Origin: Luteimonas sp. YGD11-2
GTDB taxonomy: Bacteria; Pseudomonadota; Gammaproteobacteria; Xanthomonadales; Xanthomonadaceae
Direction of reading: 5' to 3'
Length of the DNA stretch: 64,000 bases
Assembly (NCBI RefSeq): GCF_004118975.1
Contig: NZ_CP035376.1
Span: forward strand, 372,001-436,000
The position numbers and the translations under genes are program-made. Shown one piece after another: positions 26,264 through 35,112 of the stretch (the first letter of the stretch is position 1; every line of letters starts with the position of its first letter). The notes below the pieces were generated by a model, which saw only the letters and a program-made list of their open reading frames with translations, did not search any database and was not told where the DNA came from.

Positions 26264-26839
26264 TTCCTCGTCGAGCAGCTCGGAACGGCCGCCACTGCCG
26301 AGCGCGCCGATGTTCTGGCGCACCCGCGGGCAGGGGTCGGTGGTGTAGCCCGGACCACCCATCAGCTGGCCGATGGCATTGGCCACGTCGGCCACGGTGA
26401 CCGGGTCGCGCATCGCAAAGGGCCCGTCGGTGGCGACGTCGCGGTGGCGCAGCGGATCGGGCAGGAACTCCGCCTGCAGCGGCTGTTGCCGGGACCAGGC
26501 CTGCGCCTCGCGCATGAGGTCATGGCCGCGCCCGGGTACCGGTGTGTCGCCGGCTTCTGCAGGCGCTGCGTCGGGCGTGTCCCTCGACGTGGTGGGGGCA
26601 ATGCCGCTGCGGTTGCGCGCCTGCACGTGAACCGGAGGTGGCGACCTGCTGGTTTCGGGTGCGCCGTCGGTGGTCGGCGCTGCGACGGGCTCGATCCACG
26701 TCACCTGCAAGGCCGGCGCCGACACGGTGCGCGTTGTCACCCGTTGCGCCAGCAGCCACTGCATCACCACGACATGCAGGGCCGCCGCGATCAGCGCCGC
26801 CGCCACCCCGGTGCCACGCGTTCCCTGCGTTACGGCCAT
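26234..26839 (-). CDS. Hypothetical protein with N-terminal membrane anchor
   Basis: 201 residues. One membrane segment at about 12-30 is followed by a Pro/Thr/Ala-rich linker to about 90, which gives a TonB-like outline, but there is no TonB C-terminal domain. The end is more ordered ('DPVTVADVANAIGQLMGG', 'CPRVRQNIGALGSG', 'LDEELRRLRKLCL') with two cysteines that could pair in the periplasm. I do not recognise the family. ATG 26839 has a GGGA box just upstream on the minus strand. The last 30 bp overlap the 3' end of the FAD protein gene. Confidence 0.65.
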   Translation of the reverse strand: MAVTQGTRGTGVAAALIAAALHVVVMQWLLAQRVTTRTVSAPALQVTWIEPVAAPTTDGAPETSRSPPPVHVQARNRSGIAPTTSRDTPDAAPAEAGDTPVPGRGHDLMREAQAWSRQQPLQAEFLPDPLRHRDVATDGPFAMRDPVTVADVANAIGQLMGGPGYTTDPCPRVRQNIGALGSGGRSELLDEELRRLRKLCL

Positions 26840-26927
26840 TCCCGATCCATGTGCATGTCCTCAGTGCGCGGCGAGGCTAGCGGGTGCCCGGTTAAACCTT
26901 CGTTGCACGGCGTCGACCCCGGCAACG

Positions 26928-26933
26928 CATAAT
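26928..26933 (+). promoter_or_regulatory. Putative -10 box for a leaderless WYL-regulator transcript
   Basis: CATAAT ends 6 nt before ATG 26940, so the A of the ATG would be +1. A TTGCAC lies at 26903-26908, but the 19-bp spacing is long. Confidence 0.4.
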
Positions 26934-26939
26934 CCGGCC

Positions 26940-27908
26940 ATGGACCGATACGAACGCATCCTCGCCCTGCACCGCACGCTCAGGAACTCGCGCTACCCGG
27001 TGACGGTGGCGCGGCTGCAGGACGAACTCGGCTGTTCCCGCGCCACCGTCTACCGCGACCTCGCCTTCCTGCGCGACGCGCTGATGGCGCCGATCATCGG
27101 CGATGGCGAGGCCGGCTTCCGCTACGACGCCGCCGAGGCCGACCGCTTCGAGTTGCCCGGCCTGTGGCTGAGCTCCGACGAGCTGCACGCGCTGCTCGCC
27201 GCGCAGCAGCTGCTGTCGCGCAGCGGCGGCGGGATGCTCTCGAACGCGCTGGCACCGCTGCAGCAGCGCATCGAGAAGCTGCTCGACGAGCACTCCTCGG
27301 GCCGTCAGTGGCCGGTCGACCGGGTGAGGGTGATCCCGCACCGCTCGCGGCGCATGGACGAGCAGGCGTTCCGCTTCGTGTGTTCGGCGGTGCTCGAGCG
27401 CAAGCAGCTGAGCTTCGAATACCGCGCGCGTTCGACCGACGAGAAGACCCGGCGCACGGTGTCGCCGCAGCGCATCACCCATTACCGCGGCAACTGGTAC
27501 CTGGATGCCTGGGACCATGGCCGCGAGGCGCTGCGCAGCTTCTCGGTGGACCGCGTCAGCGGCGCCCGGGTGCTCGACGGCGCCGCCAGCGACATCGACG
27601 AGGCCGAGCTGGACCGCCACCTCGCCGGCAGCTACGGCATCTTCTCCGGCGAACCCAAGGGCTGGGCGACGATCCGCTTCAACGCCCGCGCCGCGCGCTG
27701 GGTGGCCGACGAGCACTGGCACTCCCAGCAGCAGGGCCGCGCGCTGCCCGATGGTGGCTACGAACTGCGGGTGCCCTACAGCTCCCCGCGCGAACTGCTG
27801 ATGGACGTGCTGCATTACGGCGCCGACGCCGAGATCGTCGAGCCCGCTTCGCTGCGTGAGCAGGCGCGCTCGCTGCTGGCCCTGGCGCTGTCGAACTACG
27901 AGAACTGA
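26940..27908 (+). CDS. HTH/WYL-domain transcriptional regulator (YafY family)
   Basis: 322-residue regulator. The N-terminal helix-turn-helix of DeoR type ('MDRYERILALHRTLRNSRYP', 'LQDELGCSRATVYRDLAFL') is followed by a central region ('GLWLSSDELHALLAAQQLL') and a WYL domain at about 145-225 ('RRTVSPQRITHYRGNWYLDAW'). A WCX-type C-terminus follows ('LRVPYSSPRELLMDVLHYG'). WYL proteins often sense nucleotides or regulate defence and DNA-damage genes; the ligand and targets here are unknown. It stands alone on the plus strand. Confidence 0.92.
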   Translation: MDRYERILALHRTLRNSRYPVTVARLQDELGCSRATVYRDLAFLRDALMAPIIGDGEAGFRYDAAEADRFELPGLWLSSDELHALLAAQQLLSRSGGGMLSNALAPLQQRIEKLLDEHSSGRQWPVDRVRVIPHRSRRMDEQAFRFVCSAVLERKQLSFEYRARSTDEKTRRTVSPQRITHYRGNWYLDAWDHGREALRSFSVDRVSGARVLDGAASDIDEAELDRHLAGSYGIFSGEPKGWATIRFNARAARWVADEHWHSQQQGRALPDGGYELRVPYSSPRELLMDVLHYGADAEIVEPASLREQARSLLALALSNYEN

Positions 27909-27974
27909 GCACGTCGCAGCCCGTGCGACCACCCCGGCGGACGATGGCCACGTCATCTTCCTCCGGAGCCCGCC

Positions 27975-28289
27975 ATGCGCCCTGCAAGCCACCGTGACCC
28001 CGCATCCTCGCCGCTGCTGTACGCCGCGCTGCTGGGCCTGATGTTCCTGGCCGTGGTGGCCATGCTCTCGCTTCCCGCCGCCCGTGGCGGCTCGGCGATC
28101 GGCCTGCTGCCGCTCTGGTTGCTGGTGCTGCCCGCGGCCTCGCTGGTTGCGCTGCTGGTGCGTGACCGCCTGCTCGCGCCATCGCCGATCACAGCGACCG
28201 GAGCGGCCCGTCGCCGCCCGCTGCAGCAGGCCCAGCGGCGCCGGGCGACCCGCGCCACCCGTCCGCGCCCGCGCGTGCAGGCCGCCTGA
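27975..28289 (+). CDS. Small two-segment membrane protein
   Basis: 104 residues with hydrophobic segments at about 14-33 and 42-62 and a strongly basic C-terminal tail (about 12 Arg in the last 35 residues). I do not recognise the family. ATG 27975 has CCGGAG 7 nt upstream, which supports translation. It lies between the WYL regulator and the first S9 peptidase. Confidence 0.6.
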   Translation: MRPASHRDPASSPLLYAALLGLMFLAVVAMLSLPAARGGSAIGLLPLWLLVLPAASLVALLVRDRLLAPSPITATGAARRRPLQQAQRRRATRATRPRPRVQAA

Positions 28290-28379
28290 GTACGCGCCAC
28301 GCCACGGGACTTCCGGCACCCCGGCCGCCGCGACCGCTGTGATAGCGTGCGCGCTTTGACCGTTTCCGGGGTGTTGTAC

Positions 28380-30479
28380 ATGCCGAATCTCTCCCGACTC
28401 TGCCTGGCTGCCGGCCTGGCATTTGGACTCGCCGCGGGCGCGCACGCACAGGAGGGCGCCGACGTGGCCGATCCGCATCAATGGCTGGAAGAGGTCGAGG
28501 GCGACCGCGCCCTGGCCTGGGTGCGCGAGCAGAACGCAAAGGCCGAGGCCGAGCTGGCCGCGACGCCCGAGTTCAAGCGCCTGGAAGCCGACCTCCTGGC
28601 GATCTACGACTCCGACGACCGCATCCCCGGCGTCTACAAGCAGGGTGAGTACTACTACAACTTCTGGCGCGACCGGAACCACGAGCGCGGCATCTGGCGT
28701 CGCACCACGCTCGATGAGTACCGCAAGCCGCAGCCGCAGTGGGAGGTGCTGCTCGACCTCGACGCCCTCAACAGGGCGGAAGGCGAGAACTGGGTCTGGC
28801 ATGGCGCCGACTGCCTGCGACCGGACTACAGCCGCTGCCTGATCGCGCTGTCGCGCGGAGGCGCCGATGCCGACGTCACCCGCGAGTTCGATCTGTCGAC
28901 GAAACAGTGGGTGGACGGCGGCTTCTTCCGGCCGGAGGCCAAGGGCGGGCTGAACTGGATCGACCGCGACACCGTCTACGTCTACACCGATTTCGGCGAC
29001 GGCTCGATGACCACGTCGGGCTATCCGCGCATCGTCAAGCAGTGGACGCGCGGCACCCCGATCGAGCAGGCCACCGTGGTGTACGAGGGTCGTCCCGACG
29101 ACATGTACATCGCCGCCATGCGCGACCACACGCCGGGCTTCGAGCGTGATTTCGTCAGCCGCACGCTGGCCTTCTACAACGACGAGCTGTACCTGCGGAA
29201 CGCGGACGGCACGCTGACGAAGATCGATGCGCCGAACTCCACCAACAAGCGCGTGCACCGCGAGTGGCTGACGCTGGAACTGCGCGAGCCGCTCGAGGCC
29301 GGTGCCCGCACCTATCCGGCGGGTTCGCTGCTGGCGGCGAAGTTCGACGACTACATGGCCGGCGGGCGCGCGTTCGAGGTGCTGTTCGAGCCGACCGACA
29401 CCACCTCGCTGGCGGGTGCCACCTTCACCCGCAACCACGTCGTCCTCAACGTGCTCGACGACGTCAAGAACCGGCTGAGCGTGCTGACCGCCGGCCCCGA
29501 CGGCTGGACCCGCAGCGAGTTCGAGGGTGCGCCGGAGTTCGGCACCGTGGCGGTCTCGGCGGTCGACAGCGACGAGTCCGACGCGTTGTGGATGACCGTC
29601 ACCGACTACCTCACCCCGAGCACGCTGGCCCTGGTGGAGCCGGGCAGGGCGCCGGACACGCTCAAGACCATGCCGGCGTTCTTCGATGCCTCCACGCATG
29701 AGATCGAGCAGCACTTCGCCACCTCGAAGGACGGCACCCGCGTGCCCTACTTCCTGGTGCGGCCGAAGGACATGGCGCTCGATGGCAGCAACCCGACGCT
29801 GCTGTACGGCTACGGCGGTTTCGAGATCTCGCTGACGCCCGGCTATTCCGGCGGCGTCGGCAAGGGCTGGCTTGAGAAGGGCGGCGTGTACGCGGTCGCC
29901 AACATCCGCGGCGGTGGCGAGTACGGCCCGCGCTGGCACCAGGCGGCGCTGAAGGCCAACCGCCACAAGGCCTACGAGGACTTCGCCGCGGTCGCGCAGG
30001 ACATGATCGACCGCAGGATCACCTCGCCGGCGCATCTGGGCATCCGCGGCGGCAGCAACGGCGGTCTGCTGACCGGCAACATGCTCACGCAGTATCCGGA
30101 GCTGTTCGGAGCGGTGGTGATCCAGGTGCCGCTGCTGGACATGCAGCGCTATCACCAGCTGCTGGCGGGTGCGTCGTGGATGGCCGAATACGGCAACCCG
30201 GACAAGCCGGAGGAGTGGGAATTCATCCGCACCTTCTCGCCGTACCACCTGTTCGACGCCGCGAAGGACTACCCGCCGACGCTGATCCTGACCTCGACCC
30301 GCGACGACCGCGTCCACCCGGGCCATGCGCGCAAGATGCATGCGCTGATGTCGGCGGCCGGCAAGGACGTGCGCTACTACGAGAACATCGAAGGCGGACA
30401 CGGCGGCGCGGCCAACAACCGCCAGGCCGCGCATATGGACGCGCTGTACTACACCTTCCTCTGGCAGCACCTGAAGTAG
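28380..30479 (+). CDS. S9A prolyl oligopeptidase-family serine peptidase, secreted
   Basis: 699-residue peptidase with a signal peptide ending near 'AGAHAQ' (residue 22), so it is periplasmic or secreted. An N-terminal beta-propeller is followed by the alpha/beta-hydrolase domain from about 450. The catalytic triad is visible: Ser559 in 'RGGSNGGLL', Asp642 in 'TSTRDDRV' and His674 in 'EGGHGG'. Members cut after proline in short peptides. It is followed after 69 bp by a second S9 peptidase on the same strand, with a hairpin terminator-like element between. ATG 28380 was chosen because the signal peptide begins there. Confidence 0.92.
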   Translation: MPNLSRLCLAAGLAFGLAAGAHAQEGADVADPHQWLEEVEGDRALAWVREQNAKAEAELAATPEFKRLEADLLAIYDSDDRIPGVYKQGEYYYNFWRDRNHERGIWRRTTLDEYRKPQPQWEVLLDLDALNRAEGENWVWHGADCLRPDYSRCLIALSRGGADADVTREFDLSTKQWVDGGFFRPEAKGGLNWIDRDTVYVYTDFGDGSMTTSGYPRIVKQWTRGTPIEQATVVYEGRPDDMYIAAMRDHTPGFERDFVSRTLAFYNDELYLRNADGTLTKIDAPNSTNKRVHREWLTLELREPLEAGARTYPAGSLLAAKFDDYMAGGRAFEVLFEPTDTTSLAGATFTRNHVVLNVLDDVKNRLSVLTAGPDGWTRSEFEGAPEFGTVAVSAVDSDESDALWMTVTDYLTPSTLALVEPGRAPDTLKTMPAFFDASTHEIEQHFATSKDGTRVPYFLVRPKDMALDGSNPTLLYGYGGFEISLTPGYSGGVGKGWLEKGGVYAVANIRGGGEYGPRWHQAALKANRHKAYEDFAAVAQDMIDRRITSPAHLGIRGGSNGGLLTGNMLTQYPELFGAVVIQVPLLDMQRYHQLLAGASWMAEYGNPDKPEEWEFIRTFSPYHLFDAAKDYPPTLILTSTRDDRVHPGHARKMHALMSAAGKDVRYYENIEGGHGGAANNRQAAHMDALYYTFLWQHLK

Positions 30480-30495
30480 GCGCTGCCACTCCCTG

Positions 30496-30521
30496 CGCGG
30501 CCGTCCTCCGGGGCGGCCGCG
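30496..30521 (+). terminator. Terminator-like hairpin after the first S9 peptidase
   Basis: A perfect 8-bp stem CGCGGCCG (30496-30503) / CGGCCGCG (30514-30521) with a 10-nt loop lies 17 bp after the stop. It is followed only by a short TT, so termination may be partial. Confidence 0.5.
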
Positions 30522-30548
30522 TTGCATTCCGCCGCCGGATCCCCATCC

Positions 30549-32705
30549 ATGAAGCATCTCTCCCTGCTGGCCACCGCACTGCTCATGACCGCCAACCTCA
30601 ATGCCGCCGACCTGCCCACGCCGCCCGACGCCGAGCGCCAGCCGCACGAAGTGCGTGCTCCCCACGGTGCGGTGCGCGCGGACGAGTACTACTGGCTGCG
30701 CGACGACAAGCGCGAGGCGAAGCCGGCCATCGACTACCTCCAGGCCGAGAACGCCTACGCCGATGCGGTGATGGCCCCGCTCAAGGGCCTGCAGGACCGC
30801 CTGTATGACGAGATCGTCGGCCGCATCAGGCAGGACGACAGCTCGGTGCCGTACCGCGAGCGCGGGTTCTGGTACTACTCGCGCTTCGAGACCGGCAAGG
30901 ATTACCCGGTGTATGCGCGGCGGCCGGATGGCGAGGGCCTCGATGCCGCCGGCCTGCTGGCAGCCAACGATGCCGGCCGTTTCGACGGCGAACAGGTGCT
31001 GCTGGACGTCAACGTGCTTGCCGAAGGCAAGGACTACTACAACGTCGGCGATTACGTGGTCAGCCAGGACAACCGCCTGCTTGCCTATGCCGAGGACATC
31101 AACGGCCGCCGCCAGTACACCGTGCGCTTCCGCAACCTCGAGACCGGCGAGGACTACCCCGACACCATCACCGGGGTCTCGGCGAACCTGGTCTGGGCCG
31201 ATGACAACCGCACGCTGTTCTATGTCGAGAACGACCCGGAAACGCTGCTCACCGTGCGGGTGAAGAAGCACGTGCTGGGCACGCCGGTGGCCGACGACGT
31301 GCTGGTGTACGAGGAGGAGGACGACAGCTTCTACATGGGCATCGACCGTACCCGCGACGACCGCTACATCGTCATCGGCGTGGGCAGCACGGTGTCCGAC
31401 GAGCTGCGTTATGCACCGGCCGACAACCCGGAAAGCTTCACCGTGCTCGCGCCGCGCGAGCGCGATCTCGAATACAGCGCCGACCACCACGGCGGGCGCT
31501 GGGTGATCCGCACCAATGCCGACGGCGCGGCCAACTTCAAGCTGGTCACGGCGCCCAGCGGCGCCACCTCGCGCGGGCAGTGGGCCGACTGGGTCGCGCA
31601 TCGCGATGACGTCTTCATCGAGGGTTTCGAACTGTTCGACGGCTTCACCGCGATCGGCGAGCGCTCCGACGCACTCGAGCGCGTGCGCGTGCTCAGGGAC
31701 GATGGCAGCGAGCAGCACGTCGCCGCCGACGAGCCGGCGTACTCGATGGGCCTGGCGGTCAATGCCGAGCCCGATTCGGAATGGCTGCGCTACAGCTACA
31801 CCTCGCTGACCACCCCGGCGACGACCTACGAGGTCAACGTCGCCACCGGCGAGCGCCGGATGCTCAAGCAGCAGCCGGTGATCGGCTACGACCCGTCGCA
31901 GTACGTCACCGAGCGGGTCTGGAGCGAGGCCCGCGACGGCACCCGCATCCCGGTGTCGCTGGTCTACCGCAAGGGCTTCGAGAAGAACGGCGAGGCGGCG
32001 ATGCTGCAGTACGCCTATGGCAGCTACGGCATGTCGATGGACCCGGGCTTCAACCTGCCGGTGGTGAGCCTGCTCGACCGCGGCATGGTCTATGCCATCG
32101 CCCACATCCGTGGCGGCCAGGAGATGGGCCGCCGCTGGTACGACGACGGCAAGCTGTTCAACAAGGTCAACACCTTCACCGACTTCATCGACGTCACCCG
32201 CGACTTGGTCGCGCGTGGCTATGCGGCGAAGGATCGCGTGGCCGGCTACGGCGGCAGCGCCGGCGGCCTGCTGATGGGCGCGGTGGCGAACATGGCGCCG
32301 CAGGACTACCGGGTGATCCTGTCGCAGGTGCCGTTCGTGGACGTGGTCACCACGATGCTCGACCCGACCATCCCGCTGACCACCAACGAATACGACGAGT
32401 GGGGCAACCCGGAGCAGAAGGACTACTACGACTACATGCTGTCGTACTCGCCCTACGACAACCTCAGCGCGCAGGCCTATCCGTCGATGTTCATCGGCAC
32501 CGGCCTGTGGGACTCGCAGGTGCAGTACTGGGAGCCGGCGAAGTACGTGGCACGGCTGCGCGACCTCGATACCGGCAACGGCCCGATCGTGTTCCGCACC
32601 AACATGGACGCCGGCCATGGCGGCAAGTCGGGCCGCTTCCGTCGCTACCGTGAGCTCGCCGAGATGTACGCCTTCCTGCTGGCGCAGCTGCACGTCGAGG
32701 ACTGA
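30549..32705 (+). CDS. Oligopeptidase B-like S9A serine peptidase, secreted
   Basis: 718-residue peptidase with a short signal peptide ('MKHLSLLATALLMTANLNAA'). The propeller part has 'DEYYWLRDDKREAKPAIDYL' near residue 42, typical of oligopeptidase B. The hydrolase domain has Ser570 in 'YGGSAGGLL', Asp655 in 'GLWDSQVQYW' and His690 in 'DAGHGGKSGR'. 'VPFVDVVTTMLDPTIPLTTNEYDEWGNP', in two blocks of family-typical residues, supports PtrB-type specificity for Lys/Arg bonds in short peptides. Most PtrB proteins are cytoplasmic, so the signal peptide is a notable but known variant in this bacterial group. Confidence 0.92.
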   Translation: MKHLSLLATALLMTANLNAADLPTPPDAERQPHEVRAPHGAVRADEYYWLRDDKREAKPAIDYLQAENAYADAVMAPLKGLQDRLYDEIVGRIRQDDSSVPYRERGFWYYSRFETGKDYPVYARRPDGEGLDAAGLLAANDAGRFDGEQVLLDVNVLAEGKDYYNVGDYVVSQDNRLLAYAEDINGRRQYTVRFRNLETGEDYPDTITGVSANLVWADDNRTLFYVENDPETLLTVRVKKHVLGTPVADDVLVYEEEDDSFYMGIDRTRDDRYIVIGVGSTVSDELRYAPADNPESFTVLAPRERDLEYSADHHGGRWVIRTNADGAANFKLVTAPSGATSRGQWADWVAHRDDVFIEGFELFDGFTAIGERSDALERVRVLRDDGSEQHVAADEPAYSMGLAVNAEPDSEWLRYSYTSLTTPATTYEVNVATGERRMLKQQPVIGYDPSQYVTERVWSEARDGTRIPVSLVYRKGFEKNGEAAMLQYAYGSYGMSMDPGFNLPVVSLLDRGMVYAIAHIRGGQEMGRRWYDDGKLFNKVNTFTDFIDVTRDLVARGYAAKDRVAGYGGSAGGLLMGAVANMAPQDYRVILSQVPFVDVVTTMLDPTIPLTTNEYDEWGNPEQKDYYDYMLSYSPYDNLSAQAYPSMFIGTGLWDSQVQYWEPAKYVARLRDLDTGNGPIVFRTNMDAGHGGKSGRFRRYRELAEMYAFLLAQLHVED

Positions 32706-32722
32706 CCGCACGCGTCCGGCAC

Positions 32723-32753
32723 GCCCGCGCCCACCACGTGGCCGTGCGCGGGC
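32723..32753 (+). terminator. Terminator-like hairpin after the second S9 peptidase
   Basis: A perfect 8-bp GC stem GCCCGCGC (32723-32730) / GCGCGGGC (32746-32753) begins 18 bp after the stop codon. There is no T-tract, so it may be an mRNA 3'-end stabiliser instead. Confidence 0.45.
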
Positions 32754-32759
32754 GCGGCC

Positions 32760-32765
32760 TATCAT
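32760..32765 (+). promoter_or_regulatory. Putative -10 box for a leaderless DUF454 transcript
   Basis: TATCAT ends exactly 6 nt before ATG 32772, so the A of the ATG would be +1. No -35 is evident. Confidence 0.4.
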
Positions 32766-32771
32766 GCAGGC

Positions 32772-33179
32772 ATGCAAGCGCGCACCCGATTCCGCTGGGC
32801 CTGGTGGCTGCTGGCCTATGTCAGCCTCGGGCTCGGACTGGTCGGCGTGTTCGTGCCGGGGCTGCCGACCACCGTCTTCATCCTGATCGCGGGCTGGGCC
32901 GCCGCGCGCGGCTCGGAGCGCCTGCGCCAACGCCTGCTCGCGCATCCGCATTTCGGCCCCGCCATCGTCGACTGGGAACTGCACGGCGCGGTTGCCCGCC
33001 GCGGCAAGTGGATGGCCACCGCGATGATGGCGGTGTGCGCGCTGGTGCTGCTGGTGGTGATGCCGCTGTTCGCCGCGCACCGCTGGTGGATGACCGCGCT
33101 GCCGATCGCCTGCATGGCCTGCGTGGCCGCCTGGCTGTGGGCGCGGCCGGAGCCGCCGGCGCCGCCTCCGCAGTCCTGA
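32772..33179 (+). CDS. DUF454 (YbaN-family) inner-membrane protein
   Basis: 135 residues. Two closely spaced N-terminal membrane segments include the family block 'LGLVGVFVPGLPTTVFILIAGW'-like sequence (shown in parts: 'GLVGVFVPGLPTT' and 'FILIAGWAAARGS'). Then come 'LLAHPHFGPAIVDWELHGAV' and 'RRGKWMATAMM', followed by two more membrane segments. These are the hallmarks of YbaN/DUF454, an inner-membrane family of unknown function. A single gene, bounded by a hairpin upstream and the lptM promoter downstream. Confidence 0.88.
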   Translation: MQARTRFRWAWWLLAYVSLGLGLVGVFVPGLPTTVFILIAGWAAARGSERLRQRLLAHPHFGPAIVDWELHGAVARRGKWMATAMMAVCALVLLVVMPLFAAHRWWMTALPIACMACVAAWLWARPEPPAPPPQS

Positions 33180-33243
33180 CGATCGCCGGTGTCGCGCGTA
33201 GCCGCGCACGGTCGCATGCGTTCCTCGGCGTGCCGGGTGCCGC

Positions 33244-33249
33244 TACACT
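33244..33249 (+). promoter_or_regulatory. Putative -10 box for a leaderless lptM-dapF transcript
   Basis: TACACT ends 6 nt before ATG 33256. A TTCCTC at 33221-33226 lies 17 bp upstream and is a weak -35 candidate. Confidence 0.4.
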
Positions 33250-33255
33250 GCGGCC

Positions 33256-33576
33256 ATGAATCGAAGCCTCCTGCCGCCGTCCGCGGCCTGCCTCGTGGCG
33301 CTGTGTCTGGCGCTGTCCGCCTGCGGCAACAAGGGCGACCTGTTCCTGCCACCGCCGGAGCCGGCGGTGGTCGACGATGCCGACACCCTGCCCAGCCCGC
33401 CGCCGGCAGACGACGCCGACGACCTGCCGCCCGTGGAAGCTGATGACGGAATGCCACCCGTCGACGGCGATGGCGCCACGCCGCCGGTCGATGGCAGCGG
33501 CACGGTGCCGGTGCCCACCGGCGCGGCCGAGGGCGATACCGCACCGCCGACCGGGGATGCCGCGCGCGGCGGGTGA
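33256..33576 (+). CDS. lptM: LptM-type small lipoprotein (YifL)
   Basis: 106-residue lipoprotein. The lipobox 'LALSAC' puts the lipidated Cys at about residue 24, directly followed by '[13 protein letters not shown]', the conserved block of LptM (formerly YifL), which assists oxidative maturation of the LPS translocon LptDE. The rest is an acidic Asp/Pro/Gly-rich tail that is longer than in E. coli. Placement just before dapF is the normal order in many proteobacteria. Its stop overlaps a possible GTG start of dapF. Confidence 0.85.
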   Translation: MNRSLLPPSAACLVALCLALSACGNKGDLFLPPPEPAVVDDADTLPSPPPADDADDLPPVEADDGMPPVDGDGATPPVDGSGTVPVPTGAAEGDTAPPTGDAARGG

Positions 33577-33593
33577 CCGCGCCGGCTGCAGCA

Positions 33594-34430
33594 ATGACAG
33601 GCCTGCGTTTCAGCAAGATGCACGGGGCCGGCAATGACTTCGTGGTGCTGGACCTGCGCGATGGCGGCCCGCCGCCGGACGCCGCGCTGTGCCGCGCGCT
33701 GGCCGACCGCCACACCGGCGTCGGCTGCGACCAGATCCTGACCATCGAGCCACCGCGCACGCCCGACGCGGTCGCTGCCTACGGCATCTGGAACAGCGAT
33801 GGGTCGCCGTCGCGCCAGTGCGGCAACGGCGCGCGCTGCGTGGCCGCCTGGCTGCGTCGCGATGGTGCGGCGTCGTCCACGCGCTTCCTGCTCGACAGCC
33901 CTGCCGGCAGCCACGTCGTCGACGACCTTGGCGAAGGCAGGTTCCGCGTCGCGCTCGGCGTGCCCGGCTTCGAGCCGGCGGAGGTTCCGCTGGCCGGCTT
34001 CGACACATGCGCGGACCGCTACCAGCTGGACGTCGATGGCACGCGCATCGAGTTCGGTGCGGTGTCGATGGGCAATCCGCATGCGGTGATCGAGGTGGAG
34101 GACCTCGACGTCGCCCCGGTGCGCACGCTGGGCCCGCGGCTGCAGCGCCAGCGGGCATTCCCGGATTCCGCCAACATCGGCTTTGCGCAGGTGCTCGACC
34201 GCAGCCACGTGCGCCTGCGCGTGTACGAGCGCGGTGCCGGCGAGACGCGCGCCTGCGGCAGTGGCGCCAGTGCAGCGGCCGCCGTGCTGATGCGTCGCGG
34301 ACGCGTGGAGCGCGCCGTCGACGTGGCACTGCCCGGCGGCACGCTGCGGATCGAATGGCCGCGTGACGACGCCGAACTGACCATGGCCGGACCGGCCGCA
34401 TTCGTATTCGAAGGGGAGTGGATCGCATGA
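33594..34430 (+). CDS. dapF: Diaminopimelate epimerase
   Basis: 278-residue cytosolic enzyme that converts LL- to meso-diaminopimelate for peptidoglycan and lysine. The two catalytic cysteines are Cys76 in 'QCGNGARC' and Cys221 in 'ACGSGASA'. '[13 protein letters not shown]' opens the protein as in the family and the length fits (about 275). ATG 33594 gives the usual N-terminus; GTG 33573 would overlap the lptM stop and add seven residues. The stop overlaps the next start (ATGA), so dapF and the DUF484 gene are translationally coupled, and xerC follows. Confidence 0.96.
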   Translation: MTGLRFSKMHGAGNDFVVLDLRDGGPPPDAALCRALADRHTGVGCDQILTIEPPRTPDAVAAYGIWNSDGSPSRQCGNGARCVAAWLRRDGAASSTRFLLDSPAGSHVVDDLGEGRFRVALGVPGFEPAEVPLAGFDTCADRYQLDVDGTRIEFGAVSMGNPHAVIEVEDLDVAPVRTLGPRLQRQRAFPDSANIGFAQVLDRSHVRLRVYERGAGETRACGSGASAAAAVLMRRGRVERAVDVALPGGTLRIEWPRDDAELTMAGPAAFVFEGEWIA

Positions 34431-35101
34431 GCGACACCGTCGAGAAGATCAGCGCGCACGAGGTGGCGGCCTGGCTGCGCCGCCATCCGAAGTTCCTGCA
34501 GCAGTTCCCGGACCTCGCCATGACCATGGTGGTGCCGCGCGAGGACGGCCCGGCGGCGTCGCTGGCGGGCTACCAGCTGGAAGTGCTGCGCGACAAGAAC
34601 CGCGAGCTGTCGCGTCGCCTGCACGATCTGTTCGCGATCTCGCAGGAGAACGAGCGGCTGGCGGTGCGCACCCACCAGCTGACCCTGGCGCTGATGCGCC
34701 AGGCCACGCCGGCCGACACCGTGCGCGCATTGGCAGCATCGCTGGCGGAGGACTTCAACGGCGACCTCGTGCGGGTGGTGCTGTTCGAACCCGTCGCGGG
34801 GCTGGAAGGCAGCGACTGGGTGCAGGTCGTGCCGCGCGAGGACGCGCTGCTGCGCCCGTTCGTCGATGCCCTGCGCGAGGGCGAACCGCTGTGCGGCCGC
34901 CTGCATCCGGACAAGCAGTCGCTGCTGTACGGCGCGCGCGTCGAGGACGTGCAGTCCACCGCGCTGCTGCCGCTGGAAGGCGTCGGCCTGATCGCGGTCG
35001 GCAGCCGCGAGGCCAACCGCTTCTACCCTGGCATGGGCACGCTGTTCCTGCGCATGATGGGCGAGGCCTTCGCCGCCGCGATGCAGCGCTTCGCGGGCTG
35101 A
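34427..35101 (+). CDS. DUF484 (GAF-like) protein
   Basis: 224-residue cytosolic protein of the DUF484 family, always found between dapF and xerC in gammaproteobacteria. The N-terminal block '[18 protein letters not shown]' is diagnostic. A coiled-coil-like helix ('[19 protein letters not shown]') and a GAF-like domain ('[14 protein letters not shown]') follow. AAGGGGAG precedes the ATG, which overlaps the dapF stop. Its function is not established; the conserved position suggests a role with XerC or with envelope synthesis. Confidence 0.93.
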   Translation: MSDTVEKISAHEVAAWLRRHPKFLQQFPDLAMTMVVPREDGPAASLAGYQLEVLRDKNRELSRRLHDLFAISQENERLAVRTHQLTLALMRQATPADTVRALAASLAEDFNGDLVRVVLFEPVAGLEGSDWVQVVPREDALLRPFVDALREGEPLCGRLHPDKQSLLYGARVEDVQSTALLPLEGVGLIAVGSREANRFYPGMGTLFLRMMGEAFAAAMQRFAG

Positions 35102-35112
35102 GGCGCACGCGG

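Noticed and set aside
26892..33209. A 2105-codon open frame on the minus strand across the WYL, S9 and DUF454 genes
   Set aside because: It is antisense to several clearly real genes, has a low-complexity Arg/His/Gln/Val-rich translation and is explained by GC-biased third positions. Similar long antisense frames at 22708-25728, 47093-49546 and 52327-54255 were rejected for the same reason.
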